In this document: positions 1 to 5,199 of the stretch, in pieces
Numbering within the stretch: the first letter of the stretch is position 1
Layout: each line of letters opens with the position of its first letter
Origin: Chloroflexota bacterium
GTDB taxonomy: Bacteria; Chloroflexota; Anaerolineae; Promineifilales; Promineifilaceae
Direction of reading: 5' to 3'
Assembly (NCBI GenBank): GCA_008501785.1
Contig: QQUD01000613.1
Coordinates: 1 to 5,199 of the forward strand
Length of the DNA stretch: 5,199 nt
The notes under the pieces: model-generated
What the model was told of the DNA's origin: nothing
The model's input: the letters and a program-made list of their open reading frames with translations, nothing else
Database searches by the model: none
Made by a program: the position numbers and the translations under genes

Positions 1-984
1 ATTCAAGAATGGCTGGTTGGCAACGGCATGGCTGAAAGCGAGATTGACACTACGAACACAGAACAACTATTGGACCAATGGTTTAACAACTTTGATCCGA
101 CGATCCGCCTTCCTGGCATGACAAATGCTGACCGCAATTACTATATTCGGCTGAATAGCAACATTCAGGGGCTGTTGTCAACTGAAGATGCTGTTATTGC
201 TGAGGTGAATGCGGAAACGGCCGTTCTCGAAGAAACCAGCAATGTTCCTCAAACCGCTTACATCAACGTCAATAAGGTACCAAACGTGCGCGTACTGCCA
301 CTGGGAACCGATAACTTTGGGCGTGATGTCCTTACTGAATTGATCGCAGCAACCGGCGTATCCCTTCAGATCGGCCTTGTTGCTGGTACAATTGCGACCT
401 TAATTGGGTTAATATTCGGACTGGTATCTGGCTATGTCGGTGGGTTTGTTGATGATGCGATTATGTTTGTTACCAATCTGTTCACAGTAATCCCCAGTTT
501 TGTGTTGTTGATTCTGATTTCATTCAGTATCAGCCAGGACCAACGCGGTGCTGTGACTATTGCGGTGGTGATTGGATTTACAAGCTGGGTCTGGACCGCC
601 AGGGCGGTGCGTTCGCAGGTAATCTCCTTGCGCAACCGGGACCATGTGAATCTATCAAAACTCTCTGGCCATTCAATTACGCACATCATATTCAGGGACA
701 TTTTCCCATACATCGCATCTTATGTGATTATGGCGCTCATCTTGCAAATTTCCTCCGGTATTTTGGCGGAAGCAGGGCTGTCCATTCTCGGGTTAGGTCC
801 TAAAACGACAGACGTACCCACATTGGGCTTGATGATGAACTGGGCAATGATCTACCAGGCGCATATTTTGGGTAAATGGTGGGCCTACTTCCCCGTCATT
901 CTCACGATTGCGCTAATTGCATTCTCAATGAACTTGATGAATACCGGTCTTGATCAGGTATTCAATCCGGCATTAAGGGATTAG
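1..984 (+). CDS. Opp/Dpp-type ABC transporter permease, DppC-like, 5'-partial (probable oligosaccharide importer)
   Basis: This is a membrane permease subunit of an Opp/Dpp-family ABC importer, forming half of the translocation channel. The frame is open from base 1 (IQEWLVGNG precedes the first ATG at 28), so the true start and the usual first membrane helix probably lie left of the window; 327 residues are visible. Numbered from the ATG at 28, residues 1-88 are polar and probably extracytoplasmic. The DppC core begins at [12 protein letters not shown] (91-102). Five hydrophobic segments follow at about 111-137, 143-168, 174-193, 226-247 and 285-305. The cytoplasmic coupling (EAA) loop lies at about 205-228 and reads NLSKLSGHS, with Gly214 as the conserved glycine. 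The [12 protein letters not shown] stretch (246-257) is also typical of the family. It abuts the ATPase gene, so the genes are surely cotranscribed. The family is certain. The sugar substrate is inferred from the downstream GH3 gene; a peptide substrate is the alternative. Confidence 0.93.
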   Translation: MQEWLVGNGMAESEIDTTNTEQLLDQWFNNFDPTIRLPGMTNADRNYYIRLNSNIQGLLSTEDAVIAEVNAETAVLEETSNVPQTAYINVNKVPNVRVLPLGTDNFGRDVLTELIAATGVSLQIGLVAGTIATLIGLIFGLVSGYVGGFVDDAIMFVTNLFTVIPSFVLLILISFSISQDQRGAVTIAVVIGFTSWVWTARAVRSQVISLRNRDHVNLSKLSGHSITHIIFRDIFPYIASYVIMALILQISSGILAEAGLSILGLGPKTTDVPTLGLMMNWAMIYQAHILGKWWAYFPVILTIALIAFSMNLMNTGLDQVFNPALRD

Positions 985-988
985 GTGG
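983..988 (+). promoter_or_regulatory. Ribosome binding site AGGTGG that decides the start of the first ATPase gene
   Basis: AGGTGG overlaps the permease stop codon (TAG, 982-984) and ends 5 nt before the ATG at 994. It supports ATG 994 over the in-frame GTG at 985, whose best upstream match is AAGGGA (975-980) only 4 nt away. Another in-frame ATG at 1006 is also possible but is less well placed. Confidence 0.6.
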
Positions 989-993
989 TTAAA

Positions 994-2016
994 ATGAACA
1001 AAGTTATGTTAGACGTACGGGAATTAACCACAAAATATATTACCCGTTTTAATGAAGACATTTACGCAGTTGACAATGTTTCTCTAAAGATCGAAGAAGG
1101 AAAGTCGTTAGGCATTGCTGGAGAATCTGGCTGCGGTAAATCAACACTGGCACTTAGCTTGATGGGCTACTATTTCCCACCGCTGCACTATTCAGGTGGC
1201 GAGATTATCATTGACGATCTTAACATCACCGGCATGGACCCCGATGAGGTTCGTAAAGCGATTTTAGGGAATGAGATTGCCTATATCCCCCAGGCCGCCA
1301 TGAATGCGCTCAACCCCACCCAAAGAATTATCCACTTCATCGAAGATGTGATCCATGCCCATGATGCAACTGTCACCAAAAAAGAGATTTATGATCTGGC
1401 CAAGACGCTCTTTGAGTCTTTGGGGCTGCCAGCAGAAGTGCTGCAAAAATATCCCGTTGAACTATCAGGTGGTATGAAACAGCGCACGGTGATCGCCATT
1501 TCGGTCATCCTCAAACCACAAGTGCTCATCGCCGATGAGCCATCTTCTGCACTGGATGTGACCTCGCAGAAAATGGTAATCAAGATGCTGCGCAACCTGA
1601 TGGACAAAGGGTACATCAAAGCGATGATTTTCATCACCCATGAACTGCCCCTGCTATTCAATGTGACCGACGACATCATGGTCATGTATGCGGGCCAGAT
1701 TGTGGAAAAAGCTGGCTCAAAAGAAGCTGTGTTTGATCCACTTCATCCCTATTCACGGGGTCTGATGGGGTCGATTATTGTGCCGGAAGAAGGGCTGCGG
1801 GATGTGAAACTAACCTCTATTCCTGGGGTGCCTCCGAATCTGAAAGACCCGCCAAAGGGCTGCCGGTTTGCGGCTCGCTGCAAATATGTCCGGCCAGATT
1901 GTATGGTATATTCGATTCCGTTGACGGAGTTGGATAACGGCCGTTCTTATCGCTGCATCTTTTCCGAAGAAGAATTGAGAGCGAAATACGCAAAGGAGGC
2001 TCGTGAAAATGGCTGA
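994..2016 (+). CDS. Opp/Dpp-type ABC transporter ATP-binding protein, DppD/OppD-like, with oligo_HPY cysteine domain
   Basis: This cytoplasmic ATPase subunit powers the importer and should pair with the next gene's product as a heterodimer. From ATG 994 it has 340 residues, normal for DppD/OppD. Motifs in order are Walker [10 protein letters not shown] (43-51), Q-loop Gln100, signature LSGGMKQR (157-164), Walker B VLIADEP (177-183, catalytic Glu182), D-loop SALD (185-188) and switch His216. The C-terminal oligopeptide-transporter domain begins around HPYSRGL (251-257). It contains four cysteines, Cys290, 296, 303 and 321 (C-x5-C-x6-C-x17-C). An equivalent cysteine set binds a [4Fe-4S] cluster in a characterised DppD, so a cluster here is plausible but not shown. 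The gene starts 9 nt after the permease stop and its 3' end overlaps the next gene by 8 nt. A GTG at 985 would add three residues. All catalytic residues are present. The substrate is set by other subunits and cannot be read here. Confidence 0.95.
   Translation: MNKVMLDVRELTTKYITRFNEDIYAVDNVSLKIEEGKSLGIAGESGCGKSTLALSLMGYYFPPLHYSGGEIIIDDLNITGMDPDEVRKAILGNEIAYIPQAAMNALNPTQRIIHFIEDVIHAHDATVTKKEIYDLAKTLFESLGLPAEVLQKYPVELSGGMKQRTVIAISVILKPQVLIADEPSSALDVTSQKMVIKMLRNLMDKGYIKAMIFITHELPLLFNVTDDIMVMYAGQIVEKAGSKEAVFDPLHPYSRGLMGSIIVPEEGLRDVKLTSIPGVPPNLKDPPKGCRFAARCKYVRPDCMVYSIPLTELDNGRSYRCIFSEEELRAKYAKEARENG
1994..1999 (+). promoter_or_regulatory. Ribosome binding site AGGAGG for the second ATPase gene
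   Basis: This perfect AGGAGG lies inside the end of the upstream ATPase gene. It ends 9 nt before ATG 2009 and only 3 nt before the in-frame GTG 2003, which favours ATG 2009 as the start. The 8-nt gene overlap suggests translational coupling. Confidence 0.75.
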
Positions 2017-2821
2017 TAAAACCAAATCATGCTTGAGAGGGGAAGGACTCACCAAAGTTTTTGGCTTTGGCCGCAATAAAACCGTCGCCGTCGATCATGT
2101 CGATTTCGACTTCAAAGAAGGCGAAATCATCTCCATCGTCGGTGAATCAGGCAGCGGCAAAACCACCCTGGCAAAAATGCTGCTCGGTTTGATCAACCCT
2201 ACCGAGGGTGAGATTTACTTCCAAGGGCAGAAACGCGACATCCGATCACATAAGAAGAAAAAAGAGTATTGGCGAAACATTCAGGCCATCTTCCAAGACC
2301 CGTTCTCTTCCTACAACATCTTCAACAAAATCGATTCTGTGCTGTTAGATTGTATTAAGATGCGCGGTGGCGGCCGACTACCCTATGACCAAAAAGTAGA
2401 AATGATGACGGAAGCGTGCAGCTTCGTAAATCTGAAGTTTGCAGAATTGACCAACAAATATCCATTTGAGCTTTCCGGTGGGCAGCAGCAGCGCCTCATG
2501 ATTGCCCGCATCTTCTTGCTCAAGCCCAAAATCTTGCTGGCCGATGAACCTACTTCAATGATCGACGCCTGTTCCCGCGCCACCATTCTAGATATGCTAA
2601 TGAACCTGCGCGACGAAGAGGGAATGACGCCAATTTTCATCACACACGATATTGGTCTCGCCTATTACGTCTCTGACACAGTCTACATCATGGAGAAAGG
2701 TATCTTCGTCGAAAGCGGCTCGGCAGATGATGTGATTCTAAACCCGCAAGAAGAATATACACAACGCTTGATTAACGATGTTCCCAAAATCTATGAAGAA
2801 TGGGATCTCTCAACGGTGTAA
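2009..2821 (+). CDS. Opp/Dpp-type ABC transporter ATP-binding protein, DppF/OppF-like, short C-terminus
   Basis: This is the second ATPase subunit of the importer. From ATG 2009 it has 270 residues, against roughly 310-340 for classical DppF/OppF. Motifs in order are Walker [10 protein letters not shown] (45-53), Q-loop Gln96 in [10 protein letters not shown], signature LSGGQQQR (155-162), Walker B ILLADEP (175-181, catalytic Glu180), D-loop SMID (183-186) and switch His213 in FITHD. The protein ends soon after [15 protein letters not shown] (245-259). It therefore lacks the cysteine-bearing C-terminal extension of its partner; only the beginning of an oligo_HPY-like segment is present, with EEYTQRL in place of HPYTRxL. 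All ATPase motifs look intact, so this is a short family variant and not a broken gene. Short C-termini and SMID D-loops are, to my knowledge, common in Opp-type sugar importers, which supports an oligosaccharide substrate. It is the last gene of the tightly packed unit. The in-frame GTG at 2003 is a less likely start. Confidence 0.94.
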   Translation: MADKTKSCLRGEGLTKVFGFGRNKTVAVDHVDFDFKEGEIISIVGESGSGKTTLAKMLLGLINPTEGEIYFQGQKRDIRSHKKKKEYWRNIQAIFQDPFSSYNIFNKIDSVLLDCIKMRGGGRLPYDQKVEMMTEACSFVNLKFAELTNKYPFELSGGQQQRLMIARIFLLKPKILLADEPTSMIDACSRATILDMLMNLRDEEGMTPIFITHDIGLAYYVSDTVYIMEKGIFVESGSADDVILNPQEEYTQRLINDVPKIYEEWDLSTV

Positions 2822-2838
2822 AGATATTGAATAAGCCA

Positions 2839-2871
2839 AAGAACCGACAAATATATTTTCAGCCGGTTCTT
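2839..2871 (+). terminator. Weak terminator-like or processing hairpin after the transporter genes
   Basis: AAGAACCG (2839-2846) and CGGTTCTT (2864-2871) form a perfect 8-bp stem with a 17-nt AT-rich loop, 17 nt after the ATPase stop codon. A competing pairing exists between AACCGA (2842-2847) and TCGGTT (2871-2876). No T-tract follows, so it does not fit a classical rho-independent terminator. It could be a leaky terminator or a structure that protects the 3' end of the mRNA. Confidence 0.35.
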
Positions 2872-2979
2872 CGGTTAAGCAGATTGCCATAGGGGGCTGG
2901 TTACGTCTTAAGAATAAACACCACCCTTCATTAACAAAGCTGGCTACTTCCAAAACTTTAAAATGATACCTGAATTTCT

Positions 2980-3015
2980 GTTGAGGATCAGATTCTCTCA
3001 ACTTGAGAAGGATTC
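2980..3015 (+). repeat. Cluster of TTGAG/CTCAA and GATTC short repeats, possible regulator site or hairpin
   Basis: TTGAG occurs at 2981 and 3003 in direct orientation, each followed by GATTC (2991 and 3011). CTCAA sits between them at 2997. This gives a 6-bp stem GTTGAG/CTCAAC (2980-2985 with 2997-3002, loop 11 nt) and a 13-nt palindrome TCTCAACTTGAGA (2996-3008). The direct copies are 20-22 bp apart, about two helical turns, which would suit a dimeric DNA-binding regulator on one face of the helix. The function is inferred, and short repeats can arise by chance. Confidence 0.25.
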
Positions 3016-3027
3016 GGGAGGTTTGCC

Positions 3028-3108
3028 ATGCCTAAATTGAAAAGTGCATTTCCCCGGAAACTAATAACCAGGCCACCATGCCTTATAAACGTTTCCAGGG
3101 AAATTTAA
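3028..3108 (+). CDS. Possible 26-codon leader ORF upstream of the GH3 gene
   Basis: ATG 3028 lies 6 nt after GGGAGG (3016-3021), a Shine-Dalgarno sequence as good as those of the real genes here. The frame runs 26 codons to TAA at 3106-3108, ending 55 nt before the GH3 start. The product would be a basic peptide beginning MPKLKSAFPRK, with Lys or Arg at about six positions and no membrane segment or recognised domain. The 14-position inverted repeat (3048-3104) lies wholly inside it, so ribosome movement could control folding of that hairpin. It may equally be a chance ORF. If the promoter proposed at 3037-3065 is the real one, this ORF would not be transcribed from it. Confidence 0.22.
   Translation: MPKLKSAFPRKLITRPPCLINVSREI
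3037..3065 (+). promoter_or_regulatory. Candidate sigma70-type promoter for the GH3 gene
   Basis: TTGAAA (3037-3042, 5 of 6 to TTGACA) and ACTAAT (3060-3065, 4 of 6 to TATAAT) are separated by 17 bp. Transcription would begin near 3072, giving a leader of about 90 nt. The -10 match is modest. The position between the transporter unit and the GH3 gene, just upstream of an operator-like palindrome, adds some support. Confidence 0.3.
3048..3104 (+). repeat. Inverted repeat, 13 of 14 positions paired, potential RNA hairpin
   Basis: Positions 3048-3061 (ATTTCCCCGGAAAC) pair with 3091-3104 (GTTTCCAGGGAAAT) with a single C/A mismatch at 3055/3097. The loop is 29 nt. The arms contain TTTCC/GGAAA motifs, so they could be a pair of related protein-binding half-sites as well as an RNA stem. 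No T-tract follows, so it is not a simple terminator. It lies 60 nt upstream of the GH3 start. Confidence 0.5.
3084..3097 (+). promoter_or_regulatory. Candidate LacI-family operator (AAACGTTT-centred) before the GH3 gene
   Basis: TATAAACGTTTCCA contains the perfect 8-bp palindrome AAACGTTT (3087-3094) with a central CG, plus a matching outer T/A pair. LacI-family sugar repressors typically bind AT-flanked palindromes with a central CG. The site matches the cre-type pattern TGWAANCGNTNWCA at all but two positions. It would lie about 12-25 nt downstream of the transcription start predicted from 3037-3065, a normal place for a repressor site. No regulator gene is in the window, so this is inference from pattern alone. 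Confidence 0.35.
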
Positions 3109-3150
3109 ACAAACATTGATGCTTTTAGCACCTTTTCATTAATTATTGTT

Positions 3151-3156
3151 AGAGGA
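3151..3156 (+). promoter_or_regulatory. Ribosome binding site AGAGGA of the GH3 gene
   Basis: AGAGGA, continuing as AGAGGAAA, ends 7 nt before ATG 3164. It fixes this ATG as the start over later in-frame ATGs such as the codon for Met10. Confidence 0.7.
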
Positions 3157-3163
3157 AAATGCA

Positions 3164-5199
3164 ATGAAAATTCATACTATTATCGAACAAATGACGCTTG
3201 AAGAAAAAGCAGCACTCTGCACTGGTGCCAGCGCATGGTCCACAACCCCAGTAGAAAGGCTGGACGTGCCTGAAATGATCGTTTCTGATGGACCACACGG
3301 CGTTCGCCGTGTACCAAATATCCATGAAATGGCCATGGAAAGCCTACCAGCGACTTGTTTTCCAACCGCATCCTGTCTCGCTTCTACCTGGGATGTAGAG
3401 TTAATCCGCACATTGGGTAAAGCACTGGCTGAGGAATGTATTGCATTAAACGTGGATGTACTGCTTGGCCCCGGCGCAAACATGAAACGCTCCCCATTGG
3501 GCGGACGTAATTTTGAATATTTCTCTGAAGACCCCTACCTTGCCGGTGAGATGGCCGTCAATTTTATCAATGGCGTACAGAGCAAAGGTGTTGGAACTTC
3601 GCTCAAACATTATGCTGCGAATAACCAGGAATTTCAGCGCTTTAGCATCAGCGCCGAAATAGATGAGCGCACCCTGCATGAAATCTACCTGCCTGCTTTT
3701 GAAAAAGCAGTCAAAGAAGCACAACCCTGGACGGTGATGTGTGCCTACAACAAAGTCAACGGTACGTTTGCATCCGAACATGATCTGCTGCTAAACAAAA
3801 TTCTCAAAGATGATTGGGGATTCAAGGGGCTGGTTGTTTCCGACTGGGGTGCGGTACGTGACCGGGTGGCTGCGCTGAAAGGTGGATTGGATTGGGAAAT
3901 GCCTGGTCCGCGAGAGCGTCGCGTCAATGAAGTAGTGGCAGCAGTACAGTCTGGCGAATTAGAAGAAGCTGTGCTGGATGAGTCCGTGCGCCGCATCTTG
4001 CGCATTGTTTTGATGGCTGCCGAAACACCAAAAGGTGGCGCAGAGAGCGATTTCGATGTGGATGGACACCATGAATTGGCGCATCACATCGCTACTGAAG
4101 GAATGGTGCTGCTCAAAAACGACGGTTTGTTGCCGCTCAAAGACCAGCAGCAGATTGCTATCATCGGTCGTTCTGCCGAACATGCTCATTTCCAGGGCGG
4201 CGGCAGCTCCCACATCAACCCAACCAAGGTAGCGGTTCCGTTCAAAGAGTTCCAGGCGCAAGCTGAGGATGCTGAGCTAACGTATGCAGAAGGCTATCCT
4301 ACTGACAATTCGTTCCGTCAAGAGTTGATTGATGAGGCGGTGATACTCGCTAAATCGGCTGACGTAGCCGTTTTGTACATTGCGCTGCCAACCTATAAAG
4401 AATCCGAAGGCTACGACCGCACGGACCTGGACCTGACTGAGCAACAAATTGCATTGATCAAGGCTGTTGCCAACGTGCAGCCAAAGAGCGTTGTCGTTTT
4501 AAACAACGGCGCACCGGTCGCCATGGGCGATTGGATTGACGATGTTGCCGCCGTTCTTGAAGGGTGGATGATGGGACAAGCAGGTGGCGTAGCCATCGCC
4601 GACGTGCTGTTTGGCAAGGTCAACCCATGTGGCAAACTGACCGAAACCTTCCCGCTCAAACTGGCTGACACACCATCCCGCCTCAACTGGCCGGGTGATG
4701 CCGGTAAAGTGCATTATGGTGAAGGCATATTCATTGGCTATCGCTATTATGACGCCAAAGAAATGCCTGTTCAATTCCCATTTGGCTATGGATTGAGCTA
4801 TACCACCTTTGAATACAGCAATCCAAAGGTATCGACCAGCACCTTTAAGGATGTGGATGGCGTAACGGTGTCGGTAGATGTCACCAACACAGGCGACACA
4901 GCCGGTAAGGAAATCGTCCAGGTGTATGTCCACGATCAGAAGGCTGGTTTGGTACGGCCAGAAAAAGAGCTGAAAGGGTTTGCCAAAGTGGCATTACAAC
5001 CGGGTGAAACGAAAACAGTTTCAATCCAGCTCGATTTCCGTGCCTTTGCTTTTTATCATCCTGAGCACAAACAGTGGATCACCGAAGATGGAGAATTTGA
5101 TCTGCTAATTGCGGCATCGGCCACTGACATTCGTCAAACCATGACGGTGACGCTTGAATCAACCATAGATTTGCCTTGCATTCTCGACAAGGAATCAAC
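3164..5199 (+). CDS. Glycoside hydrolase family 3 protein, beta-glucosidase-like, cytoplasmic, 3'-partial
   Basis: This enzyme hydrolyses non-reducing terminal beta-linked sugars, most likely glucose, by a retaining double-displacement mechanism. From ATG 3164 the frame stays open for 678 codons to the window edge; the C-terminus is missing, probably by a few dozen residues. There is no signal peptide. The N-terminal barrel (about 1-290) shows SDGPHGVR with Asp42, GRNFEYFSEDP with Arg115, Lys148-His149, MCAYNKVNG (192-200) and nucleophile Asp227 in VVSDWGA. The alpha/beta sandwich domain (about 310-545) has QGGGSSHINP (344-353) and ESEGYDR (413-419), where Glu415 is the probable acid/base (Glu413 is the alternative). 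It also has NPCGKLTETFP (487-497) and PFGYGLSYT (539-547). A fibronectin-III-like domain spans about 565-660. There is no inserted PA14 domain. A 342-bp gap after the ABC genes suggests separate control but a shared role in cleaving imported oligosaccharides. Specificity could also be for xylosides or another glycoside. Confidence 0.95.
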   Translation, partial: MKIHTIIEQMTLEEKAALCTGASAWSTTPVERLDVPEMIVSDGPHGVRRVPNIHEMAMESLPATCFPTASCLASTWDVELIRTLGKALAEECIALNVDVLLGPGANMKRSPLGGRNFEYFSEDPYLAGEMAVNFINGVQSKGVGTSLKHYAANNQEFQRFSISAEIDERTLHEIYLPAFEKAVKEAQPWTVMCAYNKVNGTFASEHDLLLNKILKDDWGFKGLVVSDWGAVRDRVAALKGGLDWEMPGPRERRVNEVVAAVQSGELEEAVLDESVRRILRIVLMAAETPKGGAESDFDVDGHHELAHHIATEGMVLLKNDGLLPLKDQQQIAIIGRSAEHAHFQGGGSSHINPTKVAVPFKEFQAQAEDAELTYAEGYPTDNSFRQELIDEAVILAKSADVAVLYIALPTYKESEGYDRTDLDLTEQQIALIKAVANVQPKSVVVLNNGAPVAMGDWIDDVAAVLEGWMMGQAGGVAIADVLFGKVNPCGKLTETFPLKLADTPSRLNWPGDAGKVHYGEGIFIGYRYYDAKEMPVQFPFGYGLSYTTFEYSNPKVSTSTFKDVDGVTVSVDVTNTGDTAGKEIVQVYVHDQKAGLVRPEKELKGFAKVALQPGETKTVSIQLDFRAFAFYHPEHKQWITEDGEFDLLIAASATDIRQTMTVTLESTIDLPCILDKES

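Larger units (their letters stand above)
2822..3163. other. Noncoding gap between transporter unit and GH3 gene
   Basis: No convincing conserved protein is encoded on either strand in these 342 bp. The region is AT-richer than the flanking genes and holds several candidate control elements listed separately: a hairpin after the ATPase stop, TTGAG/CTCAA and GATTC repeats, a possible short leader ORF, an inverted repeat, a promoter-like pair and a LacI-type operator-like site. It is far longer than the other gene junctions here, which overlap or lie within 9 nt. The GH3 gene therefore probably has its own control. Positions about 2872-2979 hold nothing I can name beyond the small palindrome TCTTAAGA (2906-2913). 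Confidence 0.7.

Noticed and set aside
432..2643. Minus-strand ORFs opposite the permease and ATPase genes
   Set aside because: They run antisense to conserved ABC transporter genes, lack recognisable domains and are explained by codon composition.
2931..2964. Promoter-like pair TTAACA (2931-2936) and TAAAAT (2959-2964)
   Set aside because: Each hexamer matches 5 of 6, but the spacing is 22 bp, too long for a sigma70-type promoter.
2810..3001. 63-codon minus-strand ORF spanning the gap after the second ATPase gene
   Set aside because: It starts with TTG, has no ribosome site upstream on the minus strand, overlaps the end of the ATPase gene and shows no recognisable domain.
3026..3083. Direct repeat CCATGCCT at 3026-3033 and 3076-3083
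   Set aside because: Eight bases repeated once at 50-bp distance, with no extension or further copies, can easily arise by chance.
2821..3163. Possible insertion sequence remnant, tRNA gene or CRISPR repeats in the gap
   Set aside because: There are no transposase fragments, terminal repeats with target duplications, cloverleaf pattern or regularly spaced repeats.
3172..4933. Several minus-strand ORFs of 60-144 codons and one 65-codon plus-strand ORF inside the GH3 gene
   Set aside because: They are shadows of the GH3 reading frame, which is continuous, has a good ribosome site and carries all family motifs.
1..5199. A novel defence or other undescribed multi-gene system
   Set aside because: All four large genes belong to well-known families with intact motifs and fit a standard sugar uptake and hydrolysis locus.

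Overview
This window looks like an ordinary bacterial carbohydrate uptake and hydrolysis locus. All genes lie on the + strand. Positions 1-2821 hold a tight three-gene unit of an Opp/Dpp-type ABC importer: a DppC-like permease cut off by the left edge, a DppD/OppD-like ATPase, and a DppF/OppF-like ATPase. A noncoding stretch of about 340 bp follows (2822-3163). A family 3 glycoside hydrolase (GH3) then starts at 3164 and is still open at the right edge (5199). No RNA genes, CRISPR array, insertion sequence or attachment site was seen.

Although the transporter belongs to the 'dipeptide/oligopeptide' superfamily, I infer that it imports an oligosaccharide. Three things point this way. A GH3 enzyme without a signal peptide, and therefore probably cytoplasmic, lies directly downstream. 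The second ATPase is short and has the D-loop SMID, which I associate with Opp-type sugar importers such as those of Thermotoga and hyperthermophilic archaea. The permease has a long polar segment before its conserved core, also found in that branch. The model is that a binding protein and a second permease, presumably encoded just left of the window, deliver a beta-linked oligosaccharide. The GH3 enzyme then releases monosaccharides from its non-reducing end. The exact sugar cannot be read from the sequence.

The least explained part is the gap before the GH3 gene. It holds a weak terminator-like hairpin just after the transporter genes, a cluster of TTGAG/CTCAA and GATTC repeats, and a possible 26-codon leader ORF with a good Shine-Dalgarno sequence. 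It also holds a 14-position inverted repeat with one mismatch, a possible sigma70-type promoter, and an AAACGTTT-centred site resembling a LacI-family operator. Several of these overlap, so they are competing hypotheses. Together they suggest that the hydrolase is regulated separately from the transporter or has attenuated readthrough from it.

The organism is a bacterium of moderate GC content with Shine-Dalgarno-led genes. The combination of an Opp-type sugar importer and a cytoplasmic GH3 enzyme is common in Thermotogae, Chloroflexota (Anaerolineae), Spirochaetes and Firmicutes. I lean towards an Anaerolineae-like fermenter, but this is a weak guess.
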